Positions 12,158-23,008 of a DNA stretch of 64,000 bases are shown here, one piece after another. The position numbers and the translations under genes were made by a program. Under the pieces are notes generated by a model. It was not told where the DNA came from. It ran no database searches and saw nothing but the letters and a program-made list of their open reading frames with translations. Within the stretch, counting starts at the first letter, position 1. Each line of letters begins with the position of its first letter. Where the stretch lies: positions 21,104,833-21,168,832 of the forward strand of contig JAJEKV010000010.1 in the NCBI GenBank assembly GCA_021234155.1, given 5' to 3'. The stretch comes from Isoetes taiwanensis (Eukaryota > Streptophyta > Lycopodiopsida > Isoetales > Isoetaceae).

Positions 12158-13084
12158 TCATGTCTTCACTTTTGGCCCGATATTCTCCCCGATATTTGCC
12201 CAAAAGACAAGCCGAGAGTCTCCAAAGATGATTACATCACTGATGTTTAGATTTCTTGCTTCTTGAAGACCTGCAATCAATGCCTTATACTCTGCCATAT
12301 TAGAAGTGACATTTGGATAAATTCTTCCTACTTTAGCAAGCAACCTGTTGGAAGCATCCTTGAGAATAGCAGCAGAAGATGCCACATTGAGCCTTTTGGA
12401 AACACCACCATCAAACCATAAATAAGCAAAATTGCTTGATTTAGCTGAAGCTAATTCTTTTGGGATTTTTATGCTCGACTCTAACTTTACTGCATTAAGT
12501 TCAAATTCTCCACATGGATGTGATAACAACATTTCTTCTTCAATGAAATTCATGCTTTCAAACTCTCCTAACTTATTGTACAATGTTACCTTTTTCTTGC
12601 CATTTGAAATAGTGCATTCTCCTTTTGACCACACAGGCCTAGCATCTACTGTAGAAAGCCATTTTCTACCCAAAAGTAAGTCATATATTTCTGATTTGTC
12701 CCCTATTCCTTCAAAAGCAACCACAACAAAGTTAGCTGCAACCATTATTCCTTCAACATCAATAGGCACGTTGCTAACTATTCCAACTGGATTGATTTTT
12801 GAGTTAGAGAAGGATTTTAAGATCATTGGAGCCTTCTTGTCTATTTCTAGACCACATAGCCTCATGACATGGTGTGGCATTACATTCAAGGGTGATCCTC
12901 CATCTAGCAGAACCTTGGTTAAAATTTTTCCTTCCATTTTGGCAACACAAGTGAAAGCTCCAGGATCATGATCATCCTGGGTGAGCATGTGCTCCTCAAT
13001 ATGGTTTGTTAGGGCAAACTCATCTTCTTTAGTGAGATTGAGCACCTTTTTTCTGTAAGAAGGGGCTATCTTGAGCAAGGTCAA
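12158..13084 (-). CDS. Gypsy protease fused to an archaeal-type RNase H, upstream of RT
   Basis: Residues about 55-145 form a retroviral-type aspartic protease: VLLDGGSPLNVMP is the active-site Asp region, DGGS rather than DSGA as in Tat-type elements, and DLLLGRKWL is the flap/C-terminal motif. Residues about 221-300 form a second domain with FDGGVSK (D225), MAEYKALIAGL (E265) and FGDSRLV (D289), the catalytic D-E-D of the archaeal/RVT_3-type RNase H. The open frame stops at KVKT, but another frame just beyond (about 12150-12060) continues with HVPREQNCEADSLS, the usual end of this domain, so the stop is a frameshift. The domain lies before RT; the ordinary gypsy RNase H lies after RT. Two RNase H domains are a Tat-lineage trait, but I know this extra copy as lying after RT. 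Confidence 0.8.
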   Translation of the reverse strand: MTLLKIAPSYRKKVLNLTKEDEFALTNHIEEHMLTQDDHDPGAFTCVAKMEGKILTKVLLDGGSPLNVMPHHVMRLCGLEIDKKAPMILKSFSNSKINPVGIVSNVPIDVEGIMVAANFVVVAFEGIGDKSEIYDLLLGRKWLSTVDARPVWSKGECTISNGKKKVTLYNKLGEFESMNFIEEEMLLSHPCGEFELNAVKLESSIKIPKELASAKSSNFAYLWFDGGVSKRLNVASSAAILKDASNRLLAKVGRIYPNVTSNMAEYKALIAGLQEARNLNISDVIIFGDSRLVFWANIGENIGPKVKT

Positions 13085-13429
13085 AAATCTACACGCATTT
13101 TCTAATTCTTCAACAAATATTCAAAGTCCTCACACTCTTTTTTTTCTTGACAAATTTCTCGAAAGGGAGGAGGCAGGCACCCAGCGCTTGCTCATCATCT
13201 CTATGTTTCAAGATGTCAGCTTCCTCATGTGTTGATTCTCTCTCTTTGGCATTATTCATTCTTTTCCGTGTGAACAGCCATTATCTCCTCTTGTTCCTCA
13301 ATTTCCCCGCACAAACCTTATAGATGCACTTGGCTCATTAATTTTAGATTTTTCCCCGTCTCGGCAAAATATTCTTTGACACCGCACCTATCCTCATAAT
13401 GTCCTACAGCCCTTACAAAATTCACACAC

Positions 13430-13500
13430 ACACGGGCATTCTTTACCAAAGTGACCTCTTTTTTCCACACTTAGTGCATGGCCTATACCAGCAATAATCA
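13430..13500 (-). pseudogene. CCHC zinc knuckle of the gypsy Gag (frameshifted)
   Basis: On the minus strand CTKCGKK is followed, one base out of frame, by RGHFGKEC, which together make the nucleocapsid CCHC knuckle. It lies between the main gag frame and the protease, as expected. Confidence 0.55.
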
Positions 13501-13592
13501 AGAATGAGTGTCTCTAAAGCAATGCACACATGGAGGGTAAGTTTTCTTCTCAAATTTTGAGCTTTTCAAATCTTACAGCTTGTTTGGTTACC

Positions 13593-14405
13593 TCAACCAA
13601 GGCCTCGGATACTTTGGTAATCTCTCGCTCTTACATCCGGCCGGGGAGCCTCATCATCTTCCATCTTAGCCTTTTTCTTCTCTTTTTTGATAGCATAGAC
13701 AGTGCACAGTGTGTTTGCTCCCATATACTCTTGCTCATAATCTGGAAAAAAAGGATCACTTGGTGAGTGCATGTCATCTGGTAAGTAAGATATCATATCT
13801 TCAATTTCAATAGCCTTGGTGAAAGCCTTGTGTATTGTATCAAACCCCTCTTGTTTTTGGATCTTCAACAGCTTTCTGTGTATCCTCGGTCTGCTGCTCA
13901 ATCCCCTGATAAAAGAAGCCACTAGATGCAAGGTATGGTTAGGAACATGATTGATTTGGCATTTGACAAGATAGTGATTGAATCTTTCAACATACTGGTG
14001 CACACTCTCACCATGTTTGATGCGAAAAGTTTGCAACTCAAATATTAAATCTTGGGGGTCCAAGACTCTTCCAAACCTTGCTAAAAACTTTTTTACCAGT
14101 TCTTCCCAAGAATTGGTGCCTAAACTTACAACATACTCTAACCAAGCCCTGACTTCATCATTCTTGAAACATTTTTTAAACTCAGAGAACTTACAGCCCT
14201 TTTTGTGACCATATTCTTGATAGTATTCTTCAAAGGTCTTGAGGAAATTGTTGGCATTCATGCTCGGATCAAAAACAGGGACTGGAGTAGGCACATTTAG
14301 CTCAAAGTATTGATAAGGCATACCTTCAGTTGTTTGTATAGTGACAAGAGGGTGTTGCAAGAGCTTCATGATTATCCCATTTTCAAGAGGGCTCGGATGC
14401 CTCAT
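13593..14405 (-). CDS. Gypsy Gag (capsid region)
   Basis: An open frame of 270 codons is the first in element order after the right LTR. It contains the plant retrotransposon-gag capsid pattern: VPVFDPSMNANNFLKTFEEY, then SWEELVKKFLARFG and GESVHQYVERFNHYLVKC, then SFIRGLSSRPRIHRKL. It would form virus-like particles in the cytoplasm. The C-terminus becomes basic and then leaves frame before the zinc knuckle. Start ATG at 14405 is the first in frame, but a longer N-terminus cannot be excluded. Confidence 0.85.
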   Translation of the reverse strand: MRHPSPLENGIIMKLLQHPLVTIQTTEGMPYQYFELNVPTPVPVFDPSMNANNFLKTFEEYYQEYGHKKGCKFSEFKKCFKNDEVRAWLEYVVSLGTNSWEELVKKFLARFGRVLDPQDLIFELQTFRIKHGESVHQYVERFNHYLVKCQINHVPNHTLHLVASFIRGLSSRPRIHRKLLKIQKQEGFDTIHKAFTKAIEIEDMISYLPDDMHSPSDPFFPDYEQEYMGANTLCTVYAIKKEKKKAKMEDDEAPRPDVRARDYQSIRGLG

Positions 14406-14466
14406 TAGTTCTTCCGGGTGCCATGAGTTCAGATTCCAGAAGATGATTTCGGTAGAACCTCCAAAA

Positions 14467-16982
14467 TGTTGAAGGTGTTCCCCGGCAAAACCTTCAACCT
14501 CGCTGGTTTAGAACCTCCGTGTTGCTTGAGGCAACCACTCGAAAGTGCAAAGATTCCAAAAAAGTGCACAAAAGTTCACTATGAGTATGTTTCCAAAGGC
14601 AAAAAGTCCGCTTCACTAAATACCCCGCAGAGTATGATCTATCAAGCTATGGATATGGATATCTCTCCTCAAGATGCTTAACACTTGACACCAACAGACC
14701 GCAAAAAAAACTCAAATGAGGTCCGAATAGATTAGATAGGCCAGAATTAGATCACTGACCCAGTCAATTTTTGGTCAATATCCCTGGCAGAAAGCTAAAA
14801 TTTGAAACTCGATATTGGCAAGGAATTTTTTTGAGCTACCAACTCTATTTTGCTCAGATTTGTCTGCACAACAGGGGCCAAGTTTTCTTTTTGACAAAAG
14901 GTACCTATTTTTTTCTTTTTGACAATTTTTTGCCTAAGACTATAAGAAATGAATAATCTTGAAAGAAAATATTTTCTAATGAAGGATTGCACACGTGTCT
15001 AGCATTGCCTTGCTCAACATATTTAGTTTGGCAAGATTGATGCTCAAACAATTGCTCTCCTATGCACCATGCCTGTTGTGGAATACCATTGGATCTAAAA
15101 ATGTTGGCTTGAATTGGTATTGTAATTTTGCTTTGACAGGAATTTGGCTTTTGCACTCTCTGAAGAGTTGCTACATAGGCAGACCACACATATCTAACAG
15201 TCTGTACATGCACAAGACGCCTAGCCTCTGACAATTGTTTGCTTTTGGGAAAGAGTTTCAATGCAACTCAAACAGATTGCTACAAAGGTCGGATTTTCAA
15301 TTTAATCAAACACTCAAAAGATACAAAGTAATATCCCAAGCTCGTGGTCTTGGGCACAGGATCAAATAGGTGCACATTCAGCAAATCCAGAAAATTGAGT
15401 CAATAGTCTAGATCATAGGTAAACATTGGAGGTCAGAATCAAGCTCAGGATCATCAAGCCGGTCCTTCTTCAAAGCCAGAAATCGCTTCTTTGCCTCAAA
15501 GCCCTCAAGTTTCTTCTGTGCCAAAAAACCCCTTTTGTAAATGCTCTGTTCCGTTGGGATCTTGATCATTCCCCTTCAATCCTCTGTCTTTTAGCTCGCA
15601 ATTATCATTCTTTGGCATTAAACATGGTGATTCGGCCAGTTTAGGTCATGATTTATTAGTTTGTTGGGCCGAATTAACTGGATCTTGGCGTTTTCCAAAT
15701 TTAGGGTTCATACGGGTTAAGACGAAATATCCCACAGGCTTAAATAGATTTGGCGGCCAAGGTATATAACGAGAAGAAAATTCAATATTTCTGATTATTG
15801 CGTGCAATATCCACGTGGGATCCGGTACCTCCACCGCCCCACATGCCCGGATGTTCCACGCGGCATGGGGAGATTGGCTGGAAAGAGAAATTAGGCTTGG
15901 GGGGTAGATAGGAAAATTTTTGCACCCCCTAAACCCTATGGCACGATTCCCTAGGAAGCACATATAATGCCCAAAACAAAGCCTTTTTCCAAAATTCTTT
16001 TTTCCTAGGGGAATCTTTTTTCATACCCTATAAGATTCTGGAATCTCTTCTCACAAAGGAGCTCTTTAGATTTTGGCAAAAAATGAGCTAAGGAGTGGAT
16101 GGTGGGATTTGGAAATGATGACAAGGCTAGGTGGTATGATGTGGCAAATAGAAATGATGACGTGTTAGCCATCTTGAATTTGAAAATTCTTTCTAGTCAA
16201 AATTTTTGAATGATATGGAGATGATGTGTGTGAGTGATGAGGTGTCAATGGTGATGTGGCAACAATGATGCTAGTTTAACTTTGATATGAATTTTGATTT
16301 GAATGTGAGAGTTTGACATGAAATGGCTAGAATGAAGATGGGTGTGATGACTTGGCGTGTGAAGTGAGGTGTGAAGTGACTTGGCACATCAAGTGCTCAT
16401 TTAGGAGCCAAAGATTTCATGGTGCAACTTTTAAGTACCTCTTTGGGCACATTTGAAATTTGAGCACTTCCCTTAGGAATTTTTGTAATCTTTTTTCTTT
16501 GCTCAAGTTGCATGGGATGTTGACTTCATGAGCAGGATTATGCCCAAGTCAAGTCACTTTTGAACTAGTGGATGATGAAGCAAGTAGGTGTTCCATGAAA
16601 GTGTATTTTGACTAGAAAGAATCTTCAAGGTCAAGCTTGACTTTGGGAGGTGTATGAGCAAGGGGTCAAAGTTCAATGGTATCTTGGGATGGTGGAGTAA
16701 ATGAGGAAGGAAATCAAAATGCCAAAGATGCCAAGATCACAAATAGCTACATACCATGGAATGTTCTTCAAGGGGTCTTCTTTCTCCTCTTCCCTTCACT
16801 TCCTTTGCTTGTTTGACCTTTTGTATCTCTTGAGTGACTTGAGTCAATTGTCCTTCATTTGCTCTTCAAACTTTGATGTATCCTAGTGAAGCATTTCCCT
16901 ATTGTCTTGCAAACCAAATCAAGCTGAGAGGATTAGTGCAAACACGTGCTTGGCTCTTCCATGCTGCCATGGCATGGCAGCA
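14467..16982 (-). repeat. Gypsy LTR, right copy (5' LTR of the element)
   Basis: Direct repeat of the left LTR. The outer end at 16982 is fixed by the adjacent GGAGC duplication. In element orientation the LTR starts TGCTGCCATGCCATGG and ends CCTTCAACA. The sequence next to it (14466 downwards, TTTTGGAGGTTC) should hold the primer-binding site, but I do not recognise a match to a standard plant tRNA end. Confidence 0.88.
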
Positions 16983-16987
16983 GGAGC
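16983..16987. repeat. Target-site duplication (right), GGAGC
   Basis: Exact copy of 5842-5846, directly after the right LTR. It fixes the outer end of the right LTR at 16982. Confidence 0.85.
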
Positions 16988-17800
16988 ACAGAAGCAAACT
17001 GCCGCCGATGCCCAGACAGACGCACCTTGTGCCCACGCAGCATCCACCTGAGCCAAAGGCCCTCTCTGTTGGCCGAAATCACTAATGACAACCAAACTCT
17101 GCTAGTCGAAAATCCTCATGGGCCAACTGACCGAATTCTGTAGACAAATGAGACAAATTTGCATTATTGGGATGACTCATTTGCTTTGAAAAATATTGCA
17201 CAAGAGAGGGCTGATACACATAAAGAGAAAACTGAAGAATATTTTCAGATTAAACCCAATCAGAACCATTGTACCAATGCATTTGGTGAGGAGCAGCACG
17301 CCACATATAGGATGATGGTTCTGGATAAGATCCCAACCAGAGAAGCCCATGGAAATTTGGCCCAAGATACTAATGACAATTCCAGAAAAGCAAGAACCGA
17401 AATAGGGTCGATGCCAAGAGAGAAATTTGTGCCCTTCCTGCCTCTTCTTATTAATAGAAAGGACGCAGAAAAAGAAAAAGCCGTTGTTCTTGGAGCTGTT
17501 GCAGAACCCTACATGCAGCAGATGCAGAAGGCCATTATTAGACAAGCTTCGCCAATGCCGAAAAAGGACGTGAAAATTTCCGAAAATATTCTACTGAGAG
17601 TCACAGATATAGGAAAAGCAGTTGGAGTAGAAATGGAACTCGCCTATATGCAAAAAGTTTATAGTAGTAAGAAAAATAACACAAGGGATAACGCACCATA
17701 TAAGTTTCCACTGGAACACTATGAGGAGAAAATTTTAGTGTTACCCTTAGGAAATTCTATTCACGACGAAGGCTCATGTTTGTTGGGAAAAATATTATAA
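16988..17800 (+). pseudogene. Right part of the frame interrupted by the gypsy insertion
   Basis: Directly after the GGAGC duplication the reading frame of 5193-5846 continues (TEANCRRCPDRRTLC). It meets one in-frame TAG at 17141 and then stays open for 214 codons to 17800. The second part is rich in Lys/Glu and has no recognised domain (it includes KFVPFLPLLINRKDAEKEKA). The remarkable point is the in-frame continuation across an 11-kb insertion, which argues that the pre-insertion locus was coding or recently coding. It ends about 240 bases before a polypurine tract and LTR edge, the position of a third ORF in some copia elements. Function unknown. Confidence 0.5.
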
Positions 17801-18260
17801 ATAAAATATGTGAAGTATTCTAGAGAGTCATTTAGACATCCTATAATTGAGGTCTGGTGTGATGGTTAAGCATAATGGATGCTTGATCAAGGGGGAGAAA
17901 TATGCCTACTATATGTGATCAAGGCATCCTCATAATAGTAAGTCTAGAGTTTTGTCTAGAGGCATTTTTTTATAGACTTTCTATTAAGGGGAGAGAGAGT
18001 TCATAACTTAGAAGTCCTAATCATTCTTGATCTATTGATCAAGGGGGAGTGTTAGGAATATCCATATATGATCATATAGATCAAGATAGATGACATGGCA
18101 AGTGCCATGTGTACACGCTGATGTGGCAGTCCTAGTCATGTAGAGAGTCATGTCTATAGATGAATAGACGTGTCCCATCCACTATATATGTACATGCCAC
18201 GTTTCCAATCTAATCCAATCTATTCCAGCATTCTATGCATTAAGACTTGCGGCACAAAAG
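17801..18260 (+). mobile_element. 3' end of an older LTR retroelement: polypurine tract and LTR start
   Basis: CAAGGGGGAG at 18039-18049 is a polypurine tract, followed at 18050 by TGTTAGGAATATCC, a typical LTR start. A similar ATCAAGGGGGAG occurs at 17888. The LTR appears to run to about 18230-18260 (several CA ends are possible). No second copy of this LTR is in the window, so the element is partial. The motif arrangement equals that of the complete copia at 32144-32154. Confidence 0.55.
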
Positions 18261-18279
18261 CCACAAAAAGCCAGGACTC

Positions 18280-18504
18280 TTATTGATGCATTCGCTGAAG
18301 CTGCCGGATCTGTATTGGGAACACTAGAGCTTTCTTGAAGGCCGCTGGACTTGCTGGTCTATGGCAAATCGGGTGAGAAACGGGCTGCAACAGGTCATAG
18401 GCAAGAATGTAAAGCCATTTACCATTCTTGATTAGAATGGTTGCCACATGGCGATTGTTCATTGGATGATAATCAAGAAAGAATACCCACTTTCCTTGAC
18501 GTAA
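18280..18504 (-). pseudogene. Unrecognised coding-like 3' exon fragment
   Basis: An open minus-strand stretch of about 75 codons has a residue mix typical of real protein: GKWVFFLDYHP, RHVATILIKNGKWLYILAYD, then a C-terminus rich in Arg/Gln ending LQRMHQ and a stop. I cannot name the family. It looks like the last exon of a host gene or a captured fragment. The adjacent plus-strand fragment (18531-18722) could be part of the same event. Confidence 0.35.
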
Positions 18505-18530
18505 AGGCCTTGTGCATAATATTCTAAACG

Positions 18531-18722
18531 TTTGAAAAAAATGGACTCTCTATATTTGACCCAATCAATCAAATTGTTTCGGTCGCCAATTTAGCAGCTG
18601 CGATGCTGAAAAAATGTGAACATCCAGCCTTTCATGTTCATAATATCCCTTCCATTCAAACTTCTATTCAAAAGTGCGGGCCGCCGTATTCAGCAATTAT
18701 GATTTTCGAGCGATTAACTTAG
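18531..18722 (+). pseudogene. Unrecognised coding-like fragment
   Basis: An open stretch of 63 codons without an ATG at its left edge reads GLSIFDPINQIVSVANLAAA, then CEHPAFHVHNIPSIQ, then CGPPYSAIMIFERLT and a TAG. The composition is protein-like. It is divergent from 18280-18504. No family recognised; the assignment as coding is tentative. Confidence 0.3.
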
Positions 18723-19125
18723 TATGGTGAACATGAATCCTCTTATTGACAAGATAAAAAAATTGAAGATTATGGCAACTTTTACTCAAGAACACCTTCT
18801 TCAAGAATAAAGTCTCAGAGCTCCTTCTCTAGAGAAGAGGAGAATCATGTTACTTTACATCATATTCTAGAATACATTGTGTACTCATTTCTGTGTGGTA
18901 GAACATGCGCTTACATCTTCATATTTGAGAGAACGTGCCTCCAGCAAATAAGTTATAAGGAGTCAGATTTGGCATTAAAGTTGCATTTTTAACATCCAAT
19001 CCAAATGCCTTGTTTTGGATGTCTATGTGTAGCAACAAGCTTTCAGTTCAGTCTGTCAAATTCGAGCTGTTAAATCGACCTCTTGGAGAAGAACAAACAT
19101 AGTGAGCTCCAGATTTACGAATGAA
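18723..19125. other. Intergenic
   Basis: No gene, RNA or repeat boundary is supported in this AT-rich stretch between the coding-like fragments and the first peptide gene. Confidence 0.4.
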
Positions 19126-19404
19126 TCAGGGAATTTGCATATGGGTTTGGTCTGGACATGTGTAATGAAGATCAAGACTGTTATGGCAATTAGAAGGGCC
19201 TGATGGTGGAGGAAATCCTTTAGGCAGTGCCTGCTTAAACATGAAATCTGCAACTCTAGAGTTTTTGTTCGAAGTGATATCTCCAGAATTTCCAAATCCA
19301 AGCTGCAAAGATGGAGGCGATATATTTTTCACATCCAAAAATCCGAGCCTGCCGCATTCTCCAACAGCGAGTAACAGGTTTACAACAATAAACAGCTTCA
19401 ACAT
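19126..19404 (-). CDS. IDA-like small secreted signalling peptide precursor (peptide gene 1)
   Basis: I choose the ATG at 19404 because it starts a clean signal peptide (MLKLFIVVNLLLAVGECG), giving 92 residues; an upstream in-frame ATG at 19479 would bury it. Near the C-terminus LPKGFPPPSGPSNCHN matches the extended IDA motif (LPKG, then a Pro-Pro-Ser-x-Pro-Ser core, then HN). IDA/IDL peptides are secreted, processed and sensed by HAESA-type LRR receptor kinases to drive organ separation and defence responses. Unusual here: a Cys replaces a basic residue in the core, and the frame continues eleven residues with a second Cys (C-x9-C) and a short tail instead of stopping near HN. It is the most IDA-like of the four related genes in this window. 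No clear TATA was found upstream. Confidence 0.7.
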   Translation of the reverse strand: MLKLFIVVNLLLAVGECGRLGFLDVKNISPPSLQLGFGNSGDITSNKNSRVADFMFKQALPKGFPPPSGPSNCHNSLDLHYTCPDQTHMQIP

Positions 19405-19479
19405 TTTTGCAATCCAACAAAGGGAAAAAGTTGTGGAATCTATTATTGGCAAATGGACATATAGATATGAATTAGGCAC

Positions 19480-20585
19480 GCCTTTAGCGTGTTGCTGATG
19501 TTTCCTGCTAGCAACTGTTTTGAAAAGTCAGAAAAAGCATGCTGCTTATTACTCTTTGTATGTACGTGACTATCAGTATTGACCAAACTATGTAATACCC
19601 TAACTTATGAGCCAACACTTTAAACAAGCTCAGGACTGTTGGTACTCATTATGCACCACGCTCATTGAAGAGTTGTTAGACTGCTATAAGTCAAATTCTA
19701 TATACGCATTGAATGAATTCCTTGCAAATGACTTTAGAATGCATTTGACAACCATAAATCCTGTAAAATGTTGTTTACTATTTAGATAAGTTTCAATAAG
19801 CAATTTCAAATATTCACACCGATAGATATCCATAAAAAAATTCGAGACAATGAGTTGTAGATAACTTACAAATGCATTATACCATAAAAAAGTTTAGACT
19901 ACAAAGAGATTCTAGGCAACTTCCAATTGCATTGTATCATCTGTTTGCAATGAATAACTCATGCCCAAATAGCGTACATTTGTGGGGCATAACTTAATGT
20001 CTATACCATACGCTAAAAGACAATCTTTTAAGAGACAAAACTATAATAGGCAACTGCTTTGCACACTTCCATTTCCCATTTGCATATTTTTCAAATGATG
20101 CATATTTGTTACTCGTATGGTTTGCGCAGTGCCAATATATGTAGTAGAGGAAGCTTTATAATCACCCACATTGAAACACAACATACTGCTTCTTCAACAT
20201 TCGCTTTCTGTTAAACTTACTAGTTTACTATGAAAACACAAGAGAGACAAGTATGCACCACTATATAAGACACATTTATTCCATGAATAAAAGATACATA
20301 TATAGGTACCATATATAGGTACTTGGAAAGGGGAAACGAAGAAATGCACTACAACTACCTTTATGAGGAGAGGAAGGCTATAAAGGCTAGCGCTAACAAC
20401 CCACCAGCGACTTTAGTCCTTTACCAAATAAGATATAGAAAATGTCGTGTCTCTTAAAGTAAAAAGACCAAATTGCAAAACATAGCAACTTATAGATAAT
20501 TTTCCCACCTGCGAATTTGGCCTCACACTCGGATGAAAAAAACATTTGGTGGTCACAAAGGAAAAAACCTGAGTGCTACAATTTT
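19480..20585. other. Intergenic, AT-rich
   Basis: Nothing supportable beyond short open frames. A near-duplicate TATATAGGTAC occurs twice at about 20300-20325. Confidence 0.4.
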
Positions 20586-21880
20586 CTAACATCTATTCTG
20601 ATTCTCAAAAACACCATTCGCTTGAACATTGTCTTGATGTCGCTTTTCACTTGGTGAAAAAATATCTGCAATCATAACCTTGGTTCGATCAAAGTACATG
20701 CTTTGCAACTTCAAGCTGAACATAATGATAATGCATTTCAATATGCTTGGACTTAGAATGCAAAACGCAATAGCACTTTGATTGTCACACCTGAGCATAG
20801 CCAATCTATGATCCTCATTCGCACCAAATGCAAGTCAAATTCCTGTATGAAATCATTATCCATTTTAGCTTGCACAAACTCAATATGCGGAGGTAAAAGC
20901 CCATGATCCACATTAGGATTTATAGCACTGGGATTTAGAGGTTCAATACTGCAGATGAGGAGGCCCATTTGGAAGAACATTATCCATAGTAAGTTACGTA
21001 TCATTATCATTATCCATTTGAGGAGCGAGAGACCCATACATTAGGAATCAACTTAATATCAACAAATGGAAAATCACAAAGAATAACATTAGAGTTATAA
21101 CGAGGAATGACTATGTCATCCATAGTGGGCACATGCATCACAACTACTAATGATTTTGCGTCAAAAAATCCATGTCTCTCTATAGCATAGCGAATAAATA
21201 TGACTTTGGGACCGACATGATCAAGCTTCTTCTGCTTCTCTTTAGGAACATGAAAATAGGCTAGACAACCTAAAACTCGCAAGTTTCAGCATTTGGTTTG
21301 ACTCCATCCATAATTGCAAAGGAGTTATGCCTTTCAAAGAAGAGGTAATTTTGTACATAAATAGCAGTAGCCACAGCTTCTGCCCAATGACATACCCAAA
21401 CCATCATGGATAAGCATATCGAATAGCATTGATGATCGTGCGATTCTTGTGCTCATCAACTCCATTTTGCTGAGGAAATAAGGAATAGTGTGCTCACGAG
21501 GTATACCAATACTCGTCAGAAAAACTTTTGAATTGAGTAGATGTAAACATCCCACCATTATCAGGATGCAACTATTTGATCATTTTTCCAGTCTGTATCT
21601 CCACCATACTCTTCAACAATTGAAAACTTTGCGAAGACTTGGGATTTCATAGAGACAAAACATACAAAATCTCTACGTGAAAAATCATCTATAAACAAGA
21701 TCAAATAAACGTGGATCACTCAAAGCATAAGGTGCTGGGCCACACACATGAGTATGCATAGGCTCCCAAAGCTGAGTTGCACATTTTTTCCATTCACATT
21801 AATAGGCCAGTGATGTTGCTTTCCAATAGCGCACGTGTTTTTAGAAGCGACTGGGGCAAGTTTCTTTCTCTTTTCCCTGG
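20586..21880 (-). pseudogene. Ty1/copia pol relic
   Basis: Degenerate minus-strand pieces follow copia order: an integrase-side stretch (IGIPREHTIPYFLSKMEL, about 21500), the LGCLAYFHVPKEKQKK segment after the integrase core (about 21275), and RNase H pieces near the low-coordinate end (LRCDNQSAIAFC). Stops and frameshifts interrupt all domains, and the RT core is largely missing. This is an old, dead insertion. No LTRs were identified. Confidence 0.7.
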
Positions 21881-21892
21881 GTATGTGCATAC

Positions 21893-22354
21893 ATGCGCAG
21901 ACGCCGAAGACCAATCACCCAGAGCGCCGCCATAGATAAGACCTCCAGAACGGCAAGAAAGAGCCCTGTTCTGTTCAAAGTTAAAAGAAATAGGCTATTT
22001 TTTGTTCCCTTGAGGCTCTTATGTGCCGTATTGGGCCTCAAAATGGATCCATTCACCTGCTCAACTGCCCTACGCCTCTACTCCTCATCTGCCCTGTTCT
22101 TCTCAGAAAACATGGCAAATCTTCGAATAGGGGCAGCTATGGACTGCCGGAATGACTCCGCGACCGTCGCATCTCCAGTGGACGATTCTATGGTGCTCCA
22201 TCTCCAAATCTGGCTCGCCCTGCAGCAGAAGCTCTGGTCGACAAGAACGACAGAACAAGATCAGGGAGGACAATCGTGCCCTGCGTTCCAAAACCAGTCT
22301 CGTGGCTTTCCAAAAACGTACCTTTGCAAAAAACACAAATTAAACCATAAATAA
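21893..22354 (+). other. GC-richer open frame, unrecognised
   Basis: A 153-codon open frame has a higher GC content than its surroundings and is bounded on both sides by the string GAAACTTGCCCC or its complement (near 21857 and 22366). The minus strand is also open over much of it. Neither translation matches a family I know. The flanking similarity suggests a sequence inserted into the copia relic, possibly a captured exon. Confidence 0.25.
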
Positions 22355-22359
22355 CCACT

Positions 22360-23008
22360 CCAAAATAGAAACTTGCCCCTCACAATAAAGAAGCAGCTCA
22401 AACATGCACAAATATACCATTTTTAATACAATACAATACTAGAATCATAGTTTCCACCATTGCGAGAATACCCTCCCCCAATACCAAATGAATTGGGCAA
22501 AAACTTAATGATAACAGGATATGTTATTTCAGGGTATTATCTAAAAGAGTATTAGCCTACAAATGATAACAAGGTATTATCTGAAACAGAGTATTATCTT
22601 ACAAATGATAACAGGGTATAAATTTACATTTTCTAAAGGGGGCATTATGTTACAAGCGAGGAAAATGAGGATTGTGGCTTAAATACCCCGATTCCAAAAA
22701 TCATTTTATCCCCTATTGTTCAAACGAAAAGGAAGATTTTACAAGCATTTTTGGGGGGTATTTTCTGGGTATTAGAGCACCTTTTTTGTAGTGAAGGAGT
22801 GTATAATATTTATGCCAATCTCATGTATGAATTGATGCAAAACATGAAAATGTCAGCATAGCAAATAGGCCCCTCCTGCAAAAGTTTGAAGAGGGAGTAT
22901 AGTTATAGCGACAACATACATATTGTGTGGACTTACCACCTATTTCAAGGTTGCTTGGCACTCCTGTATGGGTTTATTAATTTTCTTATCAAATTTAGTT
23001 AACCGAGT
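22360..23008. other. Intergenic with short repeated GGTATTATCT motif
   Basis: Between 22510 and 22625 the string GGTATTATCT and AAATGATAACA recur two to three times. No gene is supported. Confidence 0.4.

Larger units (their letters stand above)
5847..16982 (-). mobile_element. Ty3/gypsy (Tat-like) LTR retrotransposon, complete but decayed
   Basis: Two long direct repeats bracket a coding region on the minus strand in the order gag, zinc knuckle, protease, archaeal-type RNase H, RT, RNase H, integrase. The outer edges are TGTTGAAGG at 5847 and ...GGCAGCA at 16982. The flanks carry an exact 5-bp duplication, GGAGC (5842-5846 and 16983-16987), so this is one insertion event. The order RT-RH-INT places it in Ty3/gypsy, and the extra RNase H and the DGGS protease motif point to the Tat group. 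Many frameshifts and stops make it non-functional as read. Some frameshifts could be assembly errors, since small indels also separate the two LTRs. Confidence 0.9.
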
